This document shows, piece after piece, positions 1-5,176 of a stretch of 6,727 nt of DNA. Made by a program: the position numbers and the translations under genes. Position 1 is the first letter of the stretch. Each line of letters begins with the position of its first letter. The DNA is from Campylobacterales bacterium. Its GTDB lineage: Bacteria; Campylobacterota; Campylobacteria; Campylobacterales; Hydrogenimonadaceae. The stretch covers positions 1-6,727 of the forward strand of contig JAMONQ010000164.1 of assembly GCA_027065635.1 (NCBI GenBank), written 5' to 3'. A model generated the notes under the pieces. The model was not told the DNA's origin and did no database searches. It worked only from the letters and a program-made list of their open reading frames with translations.

Positions 1-636
1 GTCCGAAAAACCGGATACGACGCCGAAAGTCTCTGCAAGATTCGCAATAGTGCGAAGGTTTGCCTCCTGCGGCGGTGCCGGATAGGCACTGGTACATTTT
101 AGCAGCACGATATCGTCATTGCCTTCGCTGCGACATATATCGACGGCATCCTGAATTTCGCCGATCGTCGCGATACCGGTCGAGATGATCATCGGGCGCC
201 CTTTGGAAGCTGCATACCGGATAAGTTCATAGTCGGTGATTTCAAACGATGCAATCTTGTATGCGCTCGGCTCGAACCGTTCAAGAAAGTCGACGGCCGT
301 TTTGTCGAAAGGTGATGAAAATATATCCACTCCCATACTTCTTGCATAGGCAAAGAGCTCTTCGTGCCACTCCCACGGTAAAGAGGCTTCCTTGTATAGA
401 TCGTAGAGTTTTTTGCCGTCCCAAAGCGTACCGCCTTTTATGATAAAATCTTCTTTGTCACTGTCGAGTGTCAGTGTATCTGCGGTATAGGTCTGCAGTT
501 TCACGGCGTCGGCACCCGCCTCTTTGGCCGCCTCGATGCTCTCTTTTGCCACTTCGATACTTCCGCCGTGGTTTGCGCTGAGCTCGGCCACAATGAAGGT
601 TTTGCCGCTATCTAGGTCAAATGCGCCGATTCTCAT
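1..636 (-). CDS. pseI: Pseudaminic acid synthase PseI (partial, C-terminus beyond window)
   Basis: PseI condenses 2,4-diacetamido-2,4,6-trideoxy-L-altrose with phosphoenolpyruvate to give pseudaminic acid in the cytoplasm. The frame is open from an ATG at 636 to the left edge, giving 212 residues of a protein that is normally about 340-350 long. What is visible is the NeuB-type TIM barrel: FIVAELSANHGG at residues 14-25, GADAVKLQTYTADT at 41-54, DIFSSPFD at 104-111, AYKIASFEITD at 125-135, STGIATIGEI at 152-161, and LLKCTSAYPAP at 178-188. The C-terminal SAF (antifreeze-like) domain would lie outside the window. The start is supported by GGAG at 644-647, seven bases upstream, lying inside the end of the pseG/pseH gene. 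The gene overlaps that gene by 20 bases, so the two are probably translated together. The NeuB family also contains sialic and legionaminic acid synthases; the pse neighbours make pseudaminic acid the better call. Confidence 0.93.
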   Translation of the reverse strand, partial: MRIGAFDLDSGKTFIVAELSANHGGSIEVAKESIEAAKEAGADAVKLQTYTADTLTLDSDKEDFIIKGGTLWDGKKLYDLYKEASLPWEWHEELFAYARSMGVDIFSSPFDKTAVDFLERFEPSAYKIASFEITDYELIRYAASKGRPMIISTGIATIGEIQDAVDICRSEGNDDIVLLKCTSAYPAPPQEANLRTIANLAETFGVVSGFSD

Positions 637-2011
637 TTTTCAACTCCATTCTGATAACTTGCCGCTCTTTTTCTATCTCCTTGAAACCAAACTTCCTGTA
701 AAGCGCGACAGCCCTTTTGTTCTCTTCCAGAACTTCGGCTATCAGGGTTTTTAACCGCATCTTTTCGAAAGCGTGCCGGATGATCGTCTCCATCAGTATC
801 TTTCCCGTGCCTTTGAGAGAGGGGTCGGTATAAAGGCCGATATGTGCTCTTTTCTTTTCGTAGTCGATATCGGTAAAATCGACAACTCCAATGGACTCTT
901 TCCTCTTTTTAACGAGATAATAGAGCCGATCTGCCCTTTTTTTCAGTGATTCGATAAAGTCGAGGTGTTCATATAGAGGTATCTCGTTTTTGTTGAACAT
1001 CCATTTGCGTACTTCAGGATGGTTTCGCCACGATAAAACGACTCTTTTTTCGTTTTCAGTCAACTTCGTAAAATCGATAAGCATTGGCCGTAGAGAATCT
1101 GCCATCGCTTTTATCTCGTTTGAAAGCAGATATTGATCGAATTTTTTCAAAACCGGATAGCCGCCGGATATGAGGTAGTCTGCCATCTCCTTTTGGTTGT
1201 CCGCTGTCTGGATCGCAATGAACGGAAGCTCCATAAAGATCACTTCGTTCAACGTGACGCTGGGTGTGACTATGGCGAAATCGGAATGGGCCATGAGCTC
1301 GGCTACCCTGTTGCAGTCGATATGGAGAGTCACATTTTTTTTGTATGCCGCGTAACTTTTCAGTTCATCTATATTCCGGTTGGCTCTCGTGGTCACGACA
1401 TGTGCATGGATATCCTCGAATTTTTCAAGTATTTCGAGAATTTCCATATTTTTGTTGCTATGGTCGGCACCCCCCATGGCTACCAGCGCTTGCAGCTTAG
1501 TATGACGGGTCATGGGTAGCGGACGGTAGGCTTTTCTCTTTTTAGCCTCCGCAAATTCGTCTCTAAGAAGTGTAAACTCGCGACCGCAGCGAATTTCGCA
1601 CCGTTTTGGAACAAGAGACTCGTAGCGTTTCGGATCGGCGTATACGTTGTGGTTGAGCAGAATATCGCAATAGTGCTTTTCGTAGGTATCGTCGAGGACG
1701 AAAATCGTGGCGCCGGTCAACTTCTTGAGTTTCCTTTCCGCCGCTTCGTCGATTTCGTAATGGTCTATCACGACTGTATCCGCATCGTACTCTTTTACAA
1801 CGGCGGAAAGCTCTTCGATACCGTTTGACTCGAGCTCTACCGTTTCGTATCCGGCTTTTTTTATCGTATCGTTGATATTGCCGGGCAGGTCCCGTACGGC
1901 AAACAGCACTCTGCAATCTTGAAATTCACGTTTTGCCAATACCAGATCGCGCATTATATGGCCCGTGCCGATAGTAGATGAGCTGTCGGCCCGTATCAGA
2001 ATGTTTCTCAT
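617..2011 (-). CDS. pseG/pseH: Bifunctional UDP-sugar hydrolase / N-acetyltransferase (PseG-PseH fusion)
   Basis: One 464-residue frame joins two enzymes that are separate in Campylobacter jejuni and Helicobacter pylori. Residues 1 to about 305 are PseG, a GT-B-like hydrolase that removes UDP from UDP-2,4-diacetamido-2,4,6-trideoxy-beta-L-altropyranose. It has the IRADSSSTIGTGHIMR motif at 6-21 (His18 is the expected catalytic base), VVIDHYEID at 80-88, AMGGADHSNKN at 178-188, and SVTLNEVIFMELPFIAIQTA at 251-270 with ADNQ following. Residues about 311-457 are a GNAT domain like PseH, which acetylates the 4-amino group made by PseC. Its features are LSWRNHPEVRKWMF at 326-339, the acetyl-CoA loop LKGTGKILM at 399-407, and the terminal NKRAVALYRKFGFKEI at 431-446. 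In pathway order the PseH domain acts before the PseG domain. The start overlaps the pseF stop as ATGA; there is no strong ribosome site, so coupling is likely. No stop or frame change is seen between the domains. Confidence 0.93.
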   Translation of the reverse strand: MRNILIRADSSSTIGTGHIMRDLVLAKREFQDCRVLFAVRDLPGNINDTIKKAGYETVELESNGIEELSAVVKEYDADTVVIDHYEIDEAAERKLKKLTGATIFVLDDTYEKHYCDILLNHNVYADPKRYESLVPKRCEIRCGREFTLLRDEFAEAKKRKAYRPLPMTRHTKLQALVAMGGADHSNKNMEILEILEKFEDIHAHVVTTRANRNIDELKSYAAYKKNVTLHIDCNRVAELMAHSDFAIVTPSVTLNEVIFMELPFIAIQTADNQKEMADYLISGGYPVLKKFDQYLLSNEIKAMADSLRPMLIDFTKLTENEKRVVLSWRNHPEVRKWMFNKNEIPLYEHLDFIESLKKRADRLYYLVKKRKESIGVVDFTDIDYEKKRAHIGLYTDPSLKGTGKILMETIIRHAFEKMRLKTLIAEVLEENKRAVALYRKFGFKEIEKERQVIRMELKNENRRI

Positions 2012-2700
2012 CGTCTTTTTAGCACCTCATACATCAACTCCGCACGCCTCCAGTCCTCCGGTGTGTCAATATCCTGAACCAGATGCCGAGGCAGTATCAC
2101 GGGAACGGCAAATTTGTCAAACCTGAACGACGGCATGTCGGGCAGGCGCTTTTGCCAGTAGAACTGTCCGGCATCCTGAAACGCCTCCTCGAGATCCTGG
2201 CTCCTGCTGTTGAAATGTTCTGGCCAGAACATTTCGCAGCCGCCATCTTCATCAATTCGAAAAGTACGCCATATGGGAAAAGGCATGGAGGTTGCCGAAA
2301 AGGTGTAGAGCGCGTTCGAATCTTTCAGACGCTCGAGCCCTTCTATCAGATATTCGGCTTCAAGCAGGGGGGCGGTTGGGTAGATAGTGCATGCGTATCT
2401 GATCGACTCGCCCTCTTTTTCCATTCTGGCCAGGGTGTTTTCAACCACTTCGACAGCACTGGTGTGGTCGTCTGAAAGCTCTTTTGGACGCATGAACGGA
2501 ATTTCGGCACCATACTCTATCGCGATTTCGGCTACGTCGGTATCGTCGGTCGAAACGACGATCCGGTCGAACAGGCCGCTTTTTTGGGCAGTCTCTATGC
2601 TGTATGCGATCAGAGGTTTGCCAAGAAAGAGCTTGATGTTTTTTTTGGGAATACGCTTGCTTCCTCCTCTGGCGGGAATCACTGCGATGACGCTACCCAT
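2008..2700 (-). CDS. pseF: Pseudaminic acid cytidylyltransferase PseF
   Basis: PseF activates pseudaminic acid with CTP to CMP-pseudaminic acid, the donor used by flagellin glycosyltransferases. The 230-residue product is normal for the NeuA/PseF family. It opens with the nucleotide-binding motif IPARGGSKRIPKKN at residues 8-21, has VVSTDD at about 48-53, a YPTAPLL motif near 108, and ends with the QDIDTPEDW motif typical of this family. The frame stays open upstream to 2904, but that part runs through pseC. The ATG at 2700 is the right start because AAGGAG (2708-2713) sits seven bases before it and the conserved family N-terminus begins there. It overlaps the end of pseC by 8 bases and the start of the pseG/pseH gene by 4 (ATGA). 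Confidence 0.95.
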   Translation of the reverse strand: MGSVIAVIPARGGSKRIPKKNIKLFLGKPLIAYSIETAQKSGLFDRIVVSTDDTDVAEIAIEYGAEIPFMRPKELSDDHTSAVEVVENTLARMEKEGESIRYACTIYPTAPLLEAEYLIEGLERLKDSNALYTFSATSMPFPIWRTFRIDEDGGCEMFWPEHFNSRSQDLEEAFQDAGQFYWQKRLPDMPSFRFDKFAVPVILPRHLVQDIDTPEDWRRAELMYEVLKRR

Positions 2701-3829
2701 GCACGATCTCCTTGAGAGTGTCGATAACAAACATCTGCTTCTCATCGGTGAGTGCCGCATATATCGGCAACGACACGGCCCGTTCGTAGTAGCGCATGGC
2801 TTTTGGAAGTTTTTTCTCTTCGTATCCCAGCCTTTTGTAGTATGGCTGCAAAACAATCGGTATATAGTGTACCTGCAAACCAATACCTTTCGATCGCATC
2901 GCATGAAAAAGTGCAGATCGATCTATCGATGTACGCTCGAAATCGATCAGCACGACATAGAGATGGTAGCTGGAGTGTTTATCGAACGGATACAGAGGCT
3001 CGATCAGGTCGTCATTTTCGAATGCCGTGTCGTATCTTCTTGCCAGCTCGTGCCTTCTGGCTATAAAGCTGTCCAGCTTGCCGAGCTGGGAGAGTCCGAG
3101 TGCGCATTGAAGATCGTTTATGCGGTAGTTGAAGCCCAGATCCTGCATTTCGTACTCCCAGGGGGCCATATCCGGTCTTCTTACCACGCCGTGGTTGCGC
3201 AGACTCTTCAGCTTTTCGCAAAGATTCCTGTCGTTTGTCGCTATGAGTCCCCCTTCGGCGGAGGTCATGTTCTTTACCGGGTGAAAAGAGAAGGTGGAAG
3301 CGTCGCTGCACTCGCAGCCCCCGGCTTTTTTACCGCTTTTTGTCGTGGCTCCGAGACTGTGTGCACAATCTTCTACGACAATTATATCGAAACGATTTTT
3401 CAGGTACGACAGGTACTCCTGATCTACAGGTTTGCCGGAGAAGTGTACAGCGTAGAGCGCCTTTATCTCCGGATCCTTTTTCAGCATCTCTTCGCACAGT
3501 TTCAGATCGATGTTTCCATCATCTTCTATATCAACGAAAAGAGGCTTCGCTCCTGCGTAGATTATGGAGTTGGATGTTGCCAAAAATGTATTCGGCGTAG
3601 TGAGTACTTTGGTCTTTGGTTCAAGCAGAGCCAAAGATGCAAGATGTAAAGCCGCCGTACCGTTACTGACGGCAACCGCATGGTTCGTGCCGAGATATTC
3701 GGCCATCGCATTTTCGAAATCCTCCACTTTCGGGCCGGTCGTAATGAAGTCGGATCGAAGAGTCTCCATGACCGCATCGATATCGTCATCGAATATGGAT
3801 TGTCTGCCGTAAGGTATGAAACCGCTCAT
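2693..3829 (-). CDS. pseC: UDP-4-amino-4,6-dideoxy-N-acetyl-beta-L-altrosamine transaminase PseC
   Basis: PseC is a PLP enzyme of the DegT/DnrJ/EryC1/StrS class that transfers an amino group from glutamate to C4 of the keto-sugar made by PseB. From the ATG at 3829 the product is 378 residues, the usual family length. Seen in it are SDFITTGPKVEDFE at 26-39, AVAVSNGTAALHLASLAL at 51-68 (cofactor phosphate pocket), TPNTFLATSNS at 78-88, VVEDCAHSLGA at 151-161 (Asp154 expected to contact the pyridine nitrogen), and FSFHPVKNMTSAEGG at 180-194 with Lys186 as the Schiff-base lysine. A frame extension to a TTG at 3871 is possible, but the family begins near MSGFIPYGRQSI and the ATG also forms an ATGA overlap with a possible leader ORF. 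First gene of the pse operon; no pseB lies upstream of it as it does in C. jejuni. Confidence 0.94.
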   Translation of the reverse strand: MSGFIPYGRQSIFDDDIDAVMETLRSDFITTGPKVEDFENAMAEYLGTNHAVAVSNGTAALHLASLALLEPKTKVLTTPNTFLATSNSIIYAGAKPLFVDIEDDGNIDLKLCEEMLKKDPEIKALYAVHFSGKPVDQEYLSYLKNRFDIIVVEDCAHSLGATTKSGKKAGGCECSDASTFSFHPVKNMTSAEGGLIATNDRNLCEKLKSLRNHGVVRRPDMAPWEYEMQDLGFNYRINDLQCALGLSQLGKLDSFIARRHELARRYDTAFENDDLIEPLYPFDKHSSYHLYVVLIDFERTSIDRSALFHAMRSKGIGLQVHYIPIVLQPYYKRLGYEEKKLPKAMRYYERAVSLPIYAALTDEKQMFVIDTLKEIVHG

Positions 3830-3930
3830 ACGCTTCTTTCTTCCATGCCGATATGGATCATCAAGATACAAAGAGGTTTGTATGGTTCGTATCGAGTCTC
3901 TGTTTTTTCTATAGAAAGCAGATTCTTCAT
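3826..3930 (-). CDS. Possible 34-residue leader ORF coupled to pseC
   Basis: A small minus-strand frame starts at ATG 3930, begins MKNLLSIEKTETRYEP and ends ...GMEERSV. Its TGA overlaps the pseC ATG as ATGA, the same junction type as pseF to pseG/pseH. AAGG lies about 10 bases before the ATG. An in-frame TGA is two codons upstream, so it cannot be the tail of a longer gene in this frame. It lies downstream of the predicted sigma-54 start site, so it would be on the pse transcript. I recognise no family. It may be chance, a leader peptide driving coupled translation of pseC (whose own ribosome site is weak), or a decayed remnant. Confidence 0.3.
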   Translation of the reverse strand: MKNLLSIEKTETRYEPYKPLCILMIHIGMEERSV

Positions 3931-3952
3931 TGTTCAGATACCTTGGTATAGT

Positions 3953-3991
3953 TTTTGAAAAGTCAAAGCAAACATCGTACCTTTTTCAAAA
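3953..3991. repeat. 9-bp inverted repeat enclosing the sigma-54-like element
   Basis: TTTTGAAAA at 3953-3961 and TTTTCAAAA at 3983-3991 are exact inverted copies. Their centres are 30 bp apart, about three helical turns, and the 21-base gap contains the whole sigma-54-like element. It could be an operator for a dimeric regulator, but the arms are low-complexity A/T tracts that could arise by chance. Confidence 0.35.
3967..3981 (-). promoter_or_regulatory. Predicted sigma-54 (RpoN) -24/-12 promoter for the pse operon
   Basis: Read on the minus strand the element is GGTACGATGTTTGCT. This fits the sigma-54 pattern GGCACGNNNNTTGCW with a single mismatch (T for C at the third base) and has the obligatory GG-N10-GC spacing. 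Transcription would start near 3956, about 125 bases before pseC. In Campylobacterota RpoN drives middle and late flagellar genes, which fits an operon for flagellin sugar. The match is seen; its activity is inferred. Confidence 0.55.
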
Positions 3992-4025
3992 TTTTATATA
4001 GCTGATCCGGCATCCGAGTGACTTT

Positions 4026-4053
4026 TTTACAATATTGCCGTTTGCGATACAAT
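4026..4053 (+). promoter_or_regulatory. Predicted sigma-70 promoter for the methyltransferase gene
   Basis: TTTACA (4026-4031) and TACAAT (4048-4053) each match the -35 and -10 consensus at five of six bases and are 16 bases apart. Transcription would start near 4060, just before the GTG at 4093 and after the alternative GTG at 4018. This favours the later start for the methyltransferase. Confidence 0.45.
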
Positions 4054-4092
4054 TATTATTTCAAAAAATCAAACTCCGCAACGGATTGCAAG

Positions 4093-4665
4093 GTGAAAAG
4101 AGCAGATCATCGGAAGTTTTATGCAAGAACGGTACAAAAGTATGGAAAGACCGCCAGAGGAGTGGCCTGGATCGATGAAAATCGCCAAAAAAGGCGTTTT
4201 GGAGCCATTTTGAAGCAGCTGCCCGCTATCGGGGAGTCGGTTGTCGCCGATGCGGGGTGCGGTTTTGGCGATCTTTGGCTTTTCATGCAGGAGCGCGGAG
4301 TTTTGCCCGGCAGCTATATCGGTATCGATATGCTGGATGTGATGGTGGAAGAGGCCAGAAACAGAACCGGGCAGAGAGTCCTGAAGCGCGACCTGCTCAA
4401 AGATCCTCTGCCCGAAGCCGACTGGTATCTTGTCAGCGGAACTTTCAACCTCATGAGCCGTTTCGAGACGATTCTGGCGATTCGGCGCTGCATCGACGCT
4501 TCCGCGAAGGGAGTGGTCTTCAATCTGCTCAAAGGAAGAGGGCGGAGCGGAGCCTACAGCTACTGGCTGCCGCGCGAGATCCGAAGGGCGTGTCGTCATT
4601 TTGGCAGGGTGACGATCTATGAAGGGTATCTGGAGGGGGATTTTACGGTCAGGATAGAGTGTTAA
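4093..4665 (+). CDS. Class I SAM-dependent methyltransferase, substrate unknown
   Basis: A 190-residue protein (from GTG 4093) with a Rossmann methyltransferase fold. The SAM-binding motif I VVADAGCGFGDLW is at residues 50-62, the acidic ribose-contact motif YIGIDMLDVM at 75-84, and LVSGTFNLMSRFE at 113-125 corresponds to motif IV. It ends with GVVFNLLKGRG and YEGYLEGDFTVRIEC. The overall pattern is that of a small methyltransferase family I associate with Campylobacterota, whose substrate is not known to me. The frame is open back to a GTG at 4018, but residues before 4093 do not look like this family and a good promoter lies inside that stretch. The ribosome site before 4093 is weak, so the start is uncertain. 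It is divergent from pseC and ends tail-to-tail, with a 4-base overlap, with the nucleotidyltransferase remnant. Methylation of a glycan or small molecule is possible but not shown. Confidence 0.8.
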   Translation: MKRADHRKFYARTVQKYGKTARGVAWIDENRQKRRFGAILKQLPAIGESVVADAGCGFGDLWLFMQERGVLPGSYIGIDMLDVMVEEARNRTGQRVLKRDLLKDPLPEADWYLVSGTFNLMSRFETILAIRRCIDASAKGVVFNLLKGRGRSGAYSYWLPREIRRACRHFGRVTIYEGYLEGDFTVRIEC

Positions 4666-4885
4666 AGATCTTTTTGCAAGAGCTGTTTCATTGTTTCGGC
4701 ATCGATCCTGTCTTTCGGTCTGCCCGATGCCACTTTGTTTCGCACGATATCTTCTGCACTCAGAATATGGAGTCTCATCCCGTCGAGTTCGATATCTTTT
4801 CGTCGCTCCCACGCTTCGGAAAACGCCACTCCGTGTGGCGATTGAAGAGTTCGATGAGGTCCCGATAGTCTGTCGTCAGGTACAT
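4662..4885 (-). pseudogene. Nucleotidyltransferase (MNT-like) remnant with internal deletion and frameshift
   Basis: Two reading frames carry the two ends of one protein. From ATG 4885 the N-terminus reads MYLTTDYRDLIELFNRH (17 codons). After about position 4834 the homologous frame moves to GVAFSEAWERRKDIELDG, followed by ILSAEDIVRNKVASGRPKD, ending at TAA 4662-4664 (56 codons). In intact nucleotidyltransferases of this type the N-terminal helix is followed by GVxYLIVGGYAV and a DLD-type metal site, and the SGVAF...AWERR segment comes much later. That whole catalytic middle, roughly 70-90 residues by memory of the family, is missing. Reading straight on from the ATG gives only 36 residues to a TGA at 4775-4777. 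The likely junction, 4824-4840, is a perfect 6-bp inverted repeat (CGCCAC-5-GTGGCG). The ATG overlaps the end of the upstream small gene by 10 bases. The product cannot be active. Confidence 0.75.
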
Positions 4886-5082
4886 ATATCGCCCAGTTTT
4901 CTAATCTTTACGATACTTTTATCCACTCTGTCGGTCTCTTTCCGGCCGGTTTGAAGATACCAGGAGTCTCTTCCCAGTCGATAGAGAAGCTCCAACGACT
5001 CCCGGACGCTGAGCTCGAGCAACGTTTCATGCTCCTCTTTCAGCTTCACGAACCGGACGTTCCACCCTCTTTTGCGCCTCAT
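4876..5082 (-). CDS. Small uncharacterised protein paired with the nucleotidyltransferase remnant
   Basis: A 68-residue, charged, helix-prone protein from ATG 5082 (MRRKRGWNVRFVKLKEEHET...); a TTG at 5100 would add six residues. No membrane segment or signal is seen. The central part LLELSVRESLELLYRLGRDSW looks amphipathic, and the end KSIVKIRKLGDICT is basic. Its stop lies 10 bases inside the start of the nucleotidyltransferase remnant, so the two were one operon. Short proteins of about this size often precede MNT-type nucleotidyltransferases and may be their partners, possibly as toxin-antitoxin-like pairs; that is inference, and I know no defined function. No clear Shine-Dalgarno is seen, and with its partner destroyed the gene may itself be decaying. 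Confidence 0.55.
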   Translation of the reverse strand: MRRKRGWNVRFVKLKEEHETLLELSVRESLELLYRLGRDSWYLQTGRKETDRVDKSIVKIRKLGDICT

Positions 5083-5125
5083 TTCGGCATGTTTTTGCAA
5101 ACTGTCATCGTATCATCATCCCCAA

Positions 5126-5134
5126 TGTTATAAT
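5126..5134 (+). promoter_or_regulatory. Extended -10 promoter for the asnB-like gene
   Basis: TGTTATAAT is a perfect TATAAT with the upstream TGn extension. No good -35 lies 16-18 bases upstream, which the extended -10 can offset. Transcription would begin near 5141, leaving a leader of about 36 bases that contains the Shine-Dalgarno. The core TTATAA is palindromic and could also serve the minus-strand small gene. Confidence 0.55.
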
Positions 5135-5160
5135 CCATTCAAAACTTCAAGAGATGTTCA

Positions 5161-5168
5161 AAGGAGGG
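5161..5168 (+). promoter_or_regulatory. Strong ribosome binding site for the asnB-like gene
   Basis: AAGGAGGG lies eight bases before ATG 5177 and is close to the full anti-Shine-Dalgarno complement. It fixes the start so that the mature protein begins with the catalytic Cys after Met removal. Confidence 0.8.
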
Positions 5169-5176
5169 TGCTTGCC

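Noticed and set aside
1133..1519. A 128-codon plus-strand frame inside pseG/pseH
   Set aside because: Antisense to the conserved PseG domain, no start signals, no domain pattern.
2701..2904. N-terminal extension of pseF to 2904
   Set aside because: The added 68 residues overlap pseC, are Arg/Cys-rich out-of-frame noise, and a strong AAGGAG supports ATG 2700.
2387..3649. A 420-codon plus-strand open frame opposite pseC and pseF
   Set aside because: The opposite strand encodes clear PseC and PseF motifs. The plus-strand translation is rich in Cys, Phe and Val without domain pattern, and there is no ribosome site or promoter; it is an antisense shadow.
3830..3871. N-terminal extension of pseC to a TTG at 3871
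   Set aside because: The family begins at MSGFIPYG, and the extension would need a rare start codon with no ribosome site.
4665..4674. Palindrome AAAGATCTTT followed by Ts after the methyltransferase stop as a terminator
   Set aside because: The perfect palindrome has no room for a loop and is A/T-rich; it would not form a stable terminator hairpin.
4069..4812. A 247-codon minus-strand open frame opposite the methyltransferase
   Set aside because: It is antisense to a gene with intact SAM motifs and its translation shows no recognisable domain.
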